Assembly (NCBI RefSeq): GCF_014396585.1
Contig: NZ_CP060717.1
Span: 372,001 to 436,000 of the forward strand
Reading direction: 5' to 3'
DNA: 64,000 nt
Origin: Sphingomonas rhizophila
GTDB taxonomy: Bacteria; Pseudomonadota; Alphaproteobacteria; Sphingomonadales; Sphingomonadaceae
This document shows positions 1 to 6,211 of the stretch, one piece after another. Both the position numbers and the translations under genes were made by a program. How positions within the stretch are numbered: the stretch's first letter is position 1; each line of letters begins with the position of its first letter. The notes under the pieces are model-generated. The model saw nothing but the letters and a program-made list of their open reading frames with translations, had not been told where the DNA came from and did no database searches.

Positions 1-112
1 AGGGTCCGAGTTCCTGGGCGGACGTGGGGACTGCACCGATGGCGCGCGCGGCGACGAGGCTGACACCGGTCCCGATCAGGGCACGGCGCGACAGGACGAT
101 CGATTGAGACAT
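1..112 (-). CDS. Truncated Tat-exported protein (N-terminus only)
   Basis: Only the first 37 codons lie in the window; the gene continues past its left edge. The ATG at 112 opens a peptide with a twin-arginine motif (SRRALIG, arginines at residues 9-10), then an alanine/valine-rich hydrophobic stretch and a likely cleavage region near 'PTSAQE'. This is the layout of a Tat signal, so the mature protein is probably folded or cofactor-loaded before export to the periplasm. Nothing of the mature domain is visible, so no function can be given. It follows the E2 gene on the same strand at a distance of about 96 bases. Confidence 0.6.
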   Translation of the reverse strand, partial: MSQSIVLSRRALIGTGVSLVAARAIGAVPTSAQELGP

Positions 113-208
113 GGCTTCCCCCCGGATGCGGTCATTGTAAACGCAGGCACAGGAGGCGCGGCGCGACCATGCGCCCAACGCCGCGGGGAATCCAGCCTTA
201 TCGGACGG

Positions 209-1498
209 TCAGGCCGAAAGCAGCTGGATCGGGTTTTCGATGAAGCCCTTGAGGTGCTGCATGAAGTTTGCCGCATCCCAGCCGTCGACCACGCGGTGAT
301 CGCAGGACAGCGATAAATTCATGCGCTTGCGCACTTCTAGGTCGCCATCGACGACGACGACCTTTTCCTCGAGCTTGTTGACCGCGATGGTCGCGACCTG
401 CGGCGGGTTGATGACCGGGGTCGAGGCGATCCCGCCCATCGGGCCAAGCGAACTGATCGTGAAGGTCGGCCCGGTCAGTTCCTCGCGGGTCGCCTTGCCG
501 GTGCGCGCTGCCTCGCTCAGGCGAAGGATTTCGCGCGCCAGCTGCCACACGCTCTTGCCATGCGCGTCGCGGATGACGGGGACCATCAGGCCGCCGTCGG
601 TCTGGGTCGCGACGCCCATGTGCACCGCGCCGTGACGGGTCACCACGTTGGCGGCATCGTCGTAGGTCGCGTTGATCATCGGCCAGTCCGCCACCGCCTT
701 GCTGAGCGCGGTGATCAGAAACGGAAGGATCGTCAGCTTCGGATTGTCGCCGCGGTCGCGGTTCATCATCGCCCGCGTGTCCTCGAGGTCGGTAACGTCG
801 AATTCCTCGACCAGCGCGAAGTGCGGGATGCGGCGCTTCGCTTCCTGCATGTTTTCCGCGATCTTGCGGCGAAGCCCGACGACCTTGATCGTCTCGTCGG
901 CGCGGCGCGCGCCGCCGCCGTGCGACACGCTGCCACCATTGTAGAGAAGGTAGGCGTCGAGGTCGGCATGGCGGATGCGGTCGCTCGACGTTTTCACTTC
1001 TGACAGGTCGATGCCGAGGTCGCGGGCGCGCTGGCGGACGGCCGGCGAGGCAAGCACCTTGGCGCCGTGCGCGGCCGGGGCCGGGGCGGGTTCGCGCACA
1101 GCCGGGGCAGAGGCCTGAGCAGCAGCCGGTGCCGGCGCGGTCGCGGTGACCGGAATCTCTTCCTCTTGCGCCGCCGTCGGCTCGACGATCCCGTCGGCCA
1201 GCGGCTGTTCGTCGGTGGTGGTCGGCGTCCGTTCCGGGGCGCTCGCGGCGGCGTCGCCCTCGGTCTCGATTTCGACCAGCACGCTGCCAATGGCGACCTG
1301 GTCGCCGACCTCGCCGGCAAGCCTGGTAACGGTCCCCGCGACCGGGCTTTCCATCTCGACCGTCGCCTTGTCGGTCATCATGTCGGCCAGCTGCTGGTCT
1401 TCCTCGACCCGGTCGCCGACCTTGATGTGCCAGGCGACGATTTCCGCCTCGGCGATGCCTTCGCCAATGTCGGGCAGCTTGAACTGATAGGTCGCCAT
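209..1498 (-). CDS. bkdB: Branched-chain 2-oxoacid dehydrogenase E2, dihydrolipoamide acyltransferase
   Basis: This is the acyltransferase core (429 aa) of the branched-chain 2-oxoacid dehydrogenase complex, which passes the acyl group from E1 to CoA through a swinging lipoyl arm. The N-terminal lipoyl domain opens with 'PDIGEGIAEAEI' and carries its lipoyl lysine at about residue 44 in 'TDKATVE'. An Ala/Pro-rich linker follows, then a peripheral-subunit-binding domain ('LASPAVRQRARDLGI') and the C-terminal catalytic domain with the 'DHRVVDGWDAA' histidine motif. The ATG at 1498 overlaps the stop of the E1beta gene by one base (TAATG), which indicates coupling. An in-frame extension upstream to 1558 lies inside E1beta and is rejected. 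No E3 gene (lpd) is visible; it may lie beyond the left edge. Confidence 0.95.
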   Translation of the reverse strand: MATYQFKLPDIGEGIAEAEIVAWHIKVGDRVEEDQQLADMMTDKATVEMESPVAGTVTRLAGEVGDQVAIGSVLVEIETEGDAAASAPERTPTTTDEQPLADGIVEPTAAQEEEIPVTATAPAPAAAQASAPAVREPAPAPAAHGAKVLASPAVRQRARDLGIDLSEVKTSSDRIRHADLDAYLLYNGGSVSHGGGARRADETIKVVGLRRKIAENMQEAKRRIPHFALVEEFDVTDLEDTRAMMNRDRGDNPKLTILPFLITALSKAVADWPMINATYDDAANVVTRHGAVHMGVATQTDGGLMVPVIRDAHGKSVWQLAREILRLSEAARTGKATREELTGPTFTISSLGPMGGIASTPVINPPQVATIAVNKLEEKVVVVDGDLEVRKRMNLSLSCDHRVVDGWDAANFMQHLKGFIENPIQLLSA

Positions 1499-2523
1499 TA
1501 TGCGAGTACCTTCTTGAGTGCGTTCTTCATCCGCAGCGGGCCGGGGAAGTAAATCCATTCATAGGCGTGGGGGTAGGGCGTGTCCCACCCCGTCACCCGC
1601 TCGACCGGCGCCTCGAGGTGATAGAAACAGCGTTCCTGCACCAGCGCGGCGAGCTCGGCGCCGAACCCCGACGTCTTGGTCGCTTCCTGGACGACCAGGC
1701 AGCGGCCGGTCTTCTTGACCGATTCCTCGATGGTCTCGATGTCCAGCGGCACCAGCGTGCGCAGGTCGATGACCTCGGCGTCGATCCCGTTCTCCTCGAC
1801 CGCCGCGCGGGCGATGTGGACCATCGTGCCGTACGCCAGAACGGTCAGTTCCTCGCCGGGGCGGACGATCGCCGCCTTGCCGAGGGGAACGGTGTAGTGA
1901 CCGTCGGGAACCTCGGCCTCTTCCCGCTTCGACCAGGGCGTCACCGGCCGGTCGTGATGGCCGTCGAATGGGCCGTTGTAGATGCGCTTGGGTTCGAAAA
2001 AGACGACCGGGTCGGGGTCCTCGATAGCCGCGATCAGCAGGCCCTTGGCGTCGTAAGGGTTCGACGGGATGACCGTCTTGATGCCGGCAATGTGGGTGAA
2101 CAGCGCCTCGGGCGACTGGCTGTGAGTCTGGCCGCCAAAGATGCCGCCGCCATAGGGCGAGCGGATGACCATCGGCATGGTCCATTCACCGGCAGTGCGA
2201 TAACGCATGCGCGCCACTTCGCTGACGATCTGGTCGTAGCCGGGGTAGATATAATCGGCGAACTGGATCTCGATGACCGGCTTCAGCCCATAGGCGGCCA
2301 TGCCGACCGCAGTGCCGACGATGCCGCCTTCCGAGATCGGCGCGTCGAAACAGCGGGTCTTGCCGAACTGTTTCTGCAGGCCCGCGGTCGCGCGGAACAC
2401 GCCGCCGAAATAACCGACGTCCTCCCCATAGACGACGACGGTCTCGTCCCGCTCCATCATCACGCGATGGGCGTCGTTGATCGCCTCGATCATGTTGCGG
2501 GTTTTGGTGGGTCCTTGGGTCAT
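1498..2523 (-). CDS. bkdA2: Branched-chain 2-oxoacid dehydrogenase E1 beta subunit
   Basis: The beta subunit (341 aa) of the thiamine-diphosphate-dependent E1 decarboxylase oxidises the 2-oxoacids derived from Val, Leu and Ile. The transketolase pyrimidine-binding part includes 'VVYGEDVGYFGGVFRAT' and 'ISEGGIVGTAVGMA', and a C-terminal transketolase domain contains 'EVIDLRTLVPLD'. The length matches BCKDHB-type proteins. The start at 2523 overlaps the E1alpha stop in an ATGA tetranucleotide and its own stop overlaps the E2 start, so the three genes are tightly coupled. The longer in-frame start at 2592 falls within E1alpha and is not used. Confidence 0.95.
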   Translation of the reverse strand: MTQGPTKTRNMIEAINDAHRVMMERDETVVVYGEDVGYFGGVFRATAGLQKQFGKTRCFDAPISEGGIVGTAVGMAAYGLKPVIEIQFADYIYPGYDQIVSEVARMRYRTAGEWTMPMVIRSPYGGGIFGGQTHSQSPEALFTHIAGIKTVIPSNPYDAKGLLIAAIEDPDPVVFFEPKRIYNGPFDGHHDRPVTPWSKREEAEVPDGHYTVPLGKAAIVRPGEELTVLAYGTMVHIARAAVEENGIDAEVIDLRTLVPLDIETIEESVKKTGRCLVVQEATKTSGFGAELAALVQERCFYHLEAPVERVTGWDTPYPHAYEWIYFPGPLRMKNALKKVLA

Positions 2524-3803
2524 TTCGGTTCGTGCCCCAGGAATTCGCGTGCCTCGGCCATCGATGCATCGCGCTGCTCGGCGAGGTGCCACGGCGTGTC
2601 GGCGTAAACGTCTTCGAACATCGACGGGATATTGTCGAAGCCCTGCTGCGGCAGCGTGCCCATGGCCTCGGCTTCCTTCTGTGCGGCGCGAACGAACGCG
2701 TCGAGGTCCTTGTCAAGCGCTGCGTCGCGCTCGTCATCCCATTCGCCGAGTGCGACGAGGTGCGCCTTCAGCCGGGCGATCGGGTCGCCCAGCGGCCACT
2801 TCTGCGCTTCGCCGGCGGGGCGGTATCCGGTCGGGTCGTCCGACGTCGAATGGCCCTCGGCGCGATAGGTGAAGAACTCGATCAGCGTCGGTCCCTTGTT
2901 CGACCGTGCGCGCTCGGACGCCCAGCGGACCGCGGCATAGACTGCCAGGGCGTCATTGCCGTCGACGCGGAGCCCGGCGATGCCATAGCCGACCGCGCGG
3001 GCGGCGAAGGTCGCCTGCTCCGCCCCGGCGATGCCGCTGAAACTGGAAATCGCCCACTGGTTGTTGACCACCGCAAGGATAACGGGCGCCTGGTAGACGG
3101 CGGCGAAGGTCAGTGCGGAATGGAAGTCGCCCTCTGCCGTCGCGCCGTCGCCGATCCAGCCCATCGCGATGCGGCTGTCCCCGCGGATCGCGCTGGCCAT
3201 CGCCCAGCCGACCGCCTGCGGATACTGCGTGCCAAGGTTGCCGGAGATGGAGAAGAAGCCATGCTTCTTGTCGGAATACATGATCGGCAGCTGGCGGCCG
3301 TGTAGCGGGTCACCGGCGTTCGAGTAGATCTGGCACATCATCGTCTTGAGCGGATAGCCGCGGGCGACGAGCAGGCCCTGCTGGCGATAGGTCGGGAAGT
3401 GCATGTCTTCCGGGTCCATCGCCGTGGCGGCGGCGACCGCGATCGCCTCTTCGCCGGTGCACTTCATGTAAAAGCTGGTCTTGCCCTGCCGCTGAGCGCG
3501 ATACATGCGGTCGTCGAAGACCCGGACGGTCTTCATGTCCTTCAGCATCTTGCGCAGCGTGTCGGGGTCGAGGCGCGGGTCCCACGGGCCGACCGCCCGG
3601 CCTTCATCGTCCAGGACGCGCACGAGGTGGGTAGTCAGCGGTTGGGTCGCCTCCGCCTCGGCCGCGATGTCCGGGCGGGGCGCTTCGCCGGCCGCCGGAA
3701 CGCTGATCGAGGAGAAGTCAGGGGCGTCGCCAGGACGGTACGCGGGCTCGGGCACATGCAGTGCCAGCGCCGGGCGGTTGGCACGCGTCGGAGTCTCGGT
3801 CAT
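2520..3803 (-). CDS. bkdA1: Branched-chain 2-oxoacid dehydrogenase E1 alpha subunit
   Basis: This alpha subunit (427 aa) binds the diphosphate of thiamine diphosphate. The binding motif runs from 'GDGATAEGDFHSALTFA' to 'NNQWAIS'. The roughly 65-residue N-terminal extension ('ALHVPEPAYRPGDAPDFSS') is typical of the branched-chain E1alpha type and absent from pyruvate E1alpha. The ATG at 3803 has a good Shine-Dalgarno (AAGGTGAGG) just upstream; a GTG two codons earlier is the alternative. It is the first gene of the E1alpha-E1beta-E2 operon and is divergent from the DUF3297 gene. Confidence 0.95.
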   Translation of the reverse strand: MTETPTRANRPALALHVPEPAYRPGDAPDFSSISVPAAGEAPRPDIAAEAEATQPLTTHLVRVLDDEGRAVGPWDPRLDPDTLRKMLKDMKTVRVFDDRMYRAQRQGKTSFYMKCTGEEAIAVAAATAMDPEDMHFPTYRQQGLLVARGYPLKTMMCQIYSNAGDPLHGRQLPIMYSDKKHGFFSISGNLGTQYPQAVGWAMASAIRGDSRIAMGWIGDGATAEGDFHSALTFAAVYQAPVILAVVNNQWAISSFSGIAGAEQATFAARAVGYGIAGLRVDGNDALAVYAAVRWASERARSNKGPTLIEFFTYRAEGHSTSDDPTGYRPAGEAQKWPLGDPIARLKAHLVALGEWDDERDAALDKDLDAFVRAAQKEAEAMGTLPQQGFDNIPSMFEDVYADTPWHLAEQRDASMAEAREFLGHEPK

Positions 3804-3901
3804 CCTCACCTTTCATCGCCGGGCTTCTTGCGGGCGCCGGTCGTTCACGGATTCGCTGGTTCCCCTAGTCTCTAACGCCGCGCGCCTCAACCGCACCCGC
3901 G

Positions 3902-3931
3902 TTGACGGGGGCGAACGCCAGCGGCTAGACG
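3902..3931 (+). promoter_or_regulatory. Putative promoter giving a leaderless DUF3297 mRNA
   Basis: A TTGACG hexamer (3902-3907) and TAGACG (3926-3931) are 18 bases apart. The -10 hexamer ends only 7 bases before the ATG at 3939, so transcription would begin at or beside the start codon. No Shine-Dalgarno lies before that ATG (the sequence is C-rich). The leaderless interpretation is an inference from this geometry. Confidence 0.45.
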
Positions 3932-3938
3932 CCCCGCC

Positions 3939-4205
3939 ATGACCGACCTTCCCGACCGCCTTTCGCTCGACCCGCGCAGCCCGCATTTCAACCAGCCGCT
4001 GCTGGAACAGGGCATCGGCATCAAGTTCAACGGCGCGGAAAAAACCAACGTCGAGGAATATTGCGTCTCCGAAGGCTGGATTCGTGTCGCGGCCGGCCGC
4101 AGCCTCGATCGCTACGGCCAGCCGATGACGATCAAGCTCAAGGGCAAGGTCGAACCCTATCTGAAGGGTGACGACGACGCCCTCGGGGATCAGGCCGAGG
4201 CCTGA
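3939..4205 (+). CDS. DUF3297 family protein
   Basis: A small soluble protein (88 aa) matching the DUF3297 family: 'LSLDPRSPHFNQPLLE' near the N-terminus, 'GIGIKFNGAEK' and 'RYGQPMTIKLKGKVEPY' later. The biochemical function is unknown. It has no signal peptide or membrane segment, so it is cytosolic. The ATG at 3939 lacks an upstream Shine-Dalgarno but sits just after a plausible -10 box. The 3' end overlaps the convergent small gene 4190-4396 by 16 bases. Confidence 0.85.
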   Translation: MTDLPDRLSLDPRSPHFNQPLLEQGIGIKFNGAEKTNVEEYCVSEGWIRVAAGRSLDRYGQPMTIKLKGKVEPYLKGDDDALGDQAEA

Positions 4206-4396
4206 CCCGTGCGGCGGTCGCGCCGGCGATCGTAAATCTTCTTCGCCGCCCAGCCGGCGCCAAGAGCCAGCGACAGCGGACCCAGCCCGCGACGGGCGAT
4301 CATGGGCACGGCGGCGCCGATCAGCGCGCCGGCGGCCTTGTTGTTGCGTCCGGCAATCTTTTCGCCCGCGAGGGCCCCGAGAATCTTGGCAAGCAT
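4190..4396 (-). CDS. Small hydrophobic hypothetical protein
   Basis: A 68-residue protein starting 'MLAKILGALAGEKIAG', rich in Ala and Gly, with two moderately hydrophobic stretches ('AAGALIGAAVPMIA' and 'LGPLSLALGAGWAAK') and a basic tail 'KKIYDRRRDRR'. It looks like a small membrane-associated or hairpin membrane protein; no family is recognised with certainty. The ATG at 4396 has a strong Shine-Dalgarno (AAGGACAG) at good spacing, so it is preferred over longer in-frame reading from 4660. It is divergent from the psp operon, in the position where pspF sits in many bacteria, but it is not a PspF. Confidence 0.65.
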   Translation of the reverse strand: MLAKILGALAGEKIAGRNNKAAGALIGAAVPMIARRGLGPLSLALGAGWAAKKIYDRRRDRRTGQASA

Positions 4397-4498
4397 CGAC
4401 TGTCCTTTTCGGAAAAATGGTGTCCGACAGGAAAGCCCCAGCAGGGTCGCAAGTTCCCCCGCACCCGGTTGGTAATCCGTCCCAACCTTGGGTGGGAA

Positions 4499-4520
4499 AA
4501 TCCGCCAACCTCGGCGGATT
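4499..4520. promoter_or_regulatory. Inverted repeat upstream of the psp promoter
   Basis: A perfect inverted repeat: 8-base arms AATCCGCC (4499-4506) and GGCGGATT (4513-4520) around a 6-base centre. It lies about 40 bases upstream of the sigma-54-like -24 element, roughly -66 to -87 from the predicted start, a plausible place for an enhancer-binding protein such as PspF. A second shorter element with arms GCGG/CCGC lies at about 4544-4555. Binding by PspF is inferred only. Confidence 0.45.
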
Positions 4521-4558
4521 CGATGCTCGCCAATCAATTTTTTGGCGGAAAACCGCAA

Positions 4559-4576
4559 TTGGCACGGCTCATGAAA
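4559..4576 (+). promoter_or_regulatory. Sigma-54-like -24/-12 promoter of the psp operon
   Basis: The -24 element TTGGCACG (4559-4566) is a perfect match to the sigma-54 consensus. Ten bases after its GG is ATGA, a weakened version of the TTGC -12 element with the G in place and the final C replaced. A start at about 4586 would give a short leader before the Shine-Dalgarno at 4621-4626. Psp operons are classically driven by sigma-54 with PspF, so the context supports the call, but the -12 box is imperfect. Confidence 0.5.
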
Positions 4577-4627
4577 TGAACTCGGCATGAACCTGCTGCT
4601 CCCATGCGGCGGTTCACAAAAGGGAGA

Positions 4628-4774
4628 ATGAAAATGTCCGGTCTCACGTTCAAGCGTCATCTGATGGCGGCGTTCGCTTCGCTGCTGATGAGCTCGATCG
4701 CCGTCGGCGCCGCCATTGCGCCGAGCACTGTCTCAGCGGCTTCGGCCAACTCGGAAATCGTGACCTATGCCTGA
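4628..4774 (+). CDS. 48-residue exported micro-protein overlapping pspA
   Basis: A short open frame after a clear Shine-Dalgarno (GGGAGA). The peptide starts 'MKMSGLTFKRHLMAAFASLL', a positively charged N-terminus followed by a hydrophobic run to about residue 30 and an Ala/Ser-rich end. This looks like a signal peptide or single membrane segment with a mature part of only about a dozen residues. Its last 8 bases overlap the pspA start (ATG at 4767 lies inside the final codons), so translation of the two is probably coupled. Function unknown; a membrane-targeted sensor or leader peptide of the psp response is possible but unproven. Confidence 0.6.
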   Translation: MKMSGLTFKRHLMAAFASLLMSSIAVGAAIAPSTVSAASANSEIVTYA

Positions 4775-5552
4775 TTTCGAACCGATCGAAGCACGCCCCG
4801 CCGTCCGCATCCCGCGGCCCGGCAGCGAGGCGGACCAGGGTCAGACGACCACTGTCCGCTTCGCGCCGCTGGCGGGGCTGCTCTCGGGCCCGATCTTCAC
4901 CCGCACCCGCGACATCATCGCCGCGAACGTCACCGAGCTGCTCGACCGCTCGGAAGACCCGGCGCGGATGATTCGGATGATCATCATCGAGATGGAAGAC
5001 ACGCTGTCCGACGTCCGCGCCACCGCGGCTCGCTCGATCGCCGACATCAAGGAAATGCGCCGCGCCTGCCAGCGCCTCGACGGTCTCGGCCTCGACTGGG
5101 GCGACAAGGCCCAGCTGGCGCTCGACAAGGGCCGCGAGGACCTCGCCCGCGCCGCCCTTTGCGAAAAGCAGAAAGTCCAGGAAATCGCCGAGGGCCTGCA
5201 CGCCGAAATCGCGCAGATCGAGCAGGTGCTTCGCGGCTATGAAGCTGATATTCAACGGCTTCAGGCCAAGCTGGCCGAGGCTCGCGCCCGCCAGCAGTCG
5301 ATCGAACTCCGGATGGAAAGCGCCATGTCCCGCGCCCGTACCCGCGAAGTGCTCCACGGCAGCCGTACCGAAGATGCGTTCGCGCGCTTCGAACTGCTGG
5401 AACGCCGCGCCGACCTGGCCGAAGGCCACGCCGACGCGCTCGCTTTGTCGGGTCCGCGCAGCCTGGAAGAAGAATTCGCCGAACTGCGTACCGCCGAAGC
5501 GGTCGACGCGGAACTCGACGCCATGAAAGCCGCGCTCGCGGCCCGCCGTTAA
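4767..5552 (+). CDS. pspA: Phage shock protein A (PspA/IM30 family) with N-terminal extension
   Basis: A PspA/IM30 (ESCRT-III-like) membrane-maintenance protein, 261 aa, that coats stressed inner membrane and usually restrains PspF. The conserved part starts near residue 43 with 'IFTRTRDIIAANVTELLDRS', matching the amphipathic helix at the very N-terminus of normal PspA, followed by 'EDPARMIRMIIIEMEDTL' and long coiled-coil helices. About 40 extra Pro/Arg-rich residues come first, and there is no ATG nearer the canonical start. Total length is about 40 residues above the usual 220. It is followed by pspC and a PspB-like gene. Confidence 0.9.
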   Translation: MPDFEPIEARPAVRIPRPGSEADQGQTTTVRFAPLAGLLSGPIFTRTRDIIAANVTELLDRSEDPARMIRMIIIEMEDTLSDVRATAARSIADIKEMRRACQRLDGLGLDWGDKAQLALDKGREDLARAALCEKQKVQEIAEGLHAEIAQIEQVLRGYEADIQRLQAKLAEARARQQSIELRMESAMSRARTREVLHGSRTEDAFARFELLERRADLAEGHADALALSGPRSLEEEFAELRTAEAVDAELDAMKAALAARR

Positions 5553-5567
5553 GAAGGGGACCAGACC

Positions 5568-5969
5568 ATGTCACGCTATTCGATGAACCGCCGCGACAAG
5601 AAGCTGGCCGGCGTCGCTTCGACCCTGGGCGAGGTGTTCAACATCGACCCGACCTTCATCCGGGTCGGCTTCGCCGCCATCGCGTTGCTGATCAGCTGGA
5701 AGCTGGCGATCATCGCCTATGTCGGCGCCGGGCTTTACCTGCACTTCCAGAAGAAGGGCGTCATCAACCGCTTCGGCGAACGCCGGCGCCCGCCGGTCCT
5801 CGGCGGCGAATATGGCGACATGAACCGCCGCGCGCCGCGCGCATCCGTCCATGACCTTCGCACCAAGCTCGATGAGAACGATCGCCGGATGATGGCCATC
5901 GACCATCACCTGCACACGCAGAACGACGAGCTGGCCCGCGAAATCGAAGCTCTTCGGGGAGAGAAATGA
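5568..5969 (+). CDS. pspC: PspC domain protein
   Basis: A 133-residue inner-membrane protein of the phage-shock system. The PspC domain at residues 7-65 contains 'DKKLAGVASTLGEVFNIDP' and a hydrophobic segment 'IALLISWKLAIIAYVGAGLY'. A charged C-terminal part, probably helical ('LDENDRRMMAIDHHLH'), follows. In studied bacteria PspC with PspB senses membrane stress and relieves PspA inhibition of PspF. The ATG at 5568 has a Shine-Dalgarno (AAGGGGA) 15 bases after the pspA stop. The stop overlaps the next start in ATGA. Confidence 0.88.
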   Translation: MSRYSMNRRDKKLAGVASTLGEVFNIDPTFIRVGFAAIALLISWKLAIIAYVGAGLYLHFQKKGVINRFGERRRPPVLGGEYGDMNRRAPRASVHDLRTKLDENDRRMMAIDHHLHTQNDELAREIEALRGEK

Positions 5970-6201
5970 TGATGGACCCGATTTCCGCCGGACTGATCGG
6001 CGCAACCGTCCTGCTGACCATCGTTGCGGCAAGCTTCGCTGCGCTCAAGGGATGGCAGGGCTGGCTGGACCTCAAGCGGCTCGAACTGGCGAGCCATGCC
6101 GGCGACGCGACCCTGCCGCCCGCCGGGGCCGGATCGAGATCGCCGACCTCAAGGAACGCGTCCGCAAGCTGGAAGCGATTGCCGCCGGGATCGAGCTTTG
6201 A
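5966..6201 (+). CDS. pspB: PspB-like small membrane protein (frameshifted by one missing base)
   Basis: The first part reads 'MMMDPISAGLIGATVLLTIV', a single membrane segment, continuing to 'LDLKRLELASHAGDATLPP'. The rest is in the frame one base earlier: 'RIEIADLKERVRKLEAIAAG' to a TGA at 6201. Restoring one base in the run GGGGCC at 6125-6130 gives a continuous 78-residue protein with one membrane helix and a cytoplasmic coiled coil, the layout of PspB. Without it, the first frame runs antisense through the TonB receptor gene, which is not credible. Coupled to pspC by an ATGA overlap. The break is most likely a sequencing deletion. Confidence 0.75.
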
Positions 6202-6211
6202 GGCTCGATCC

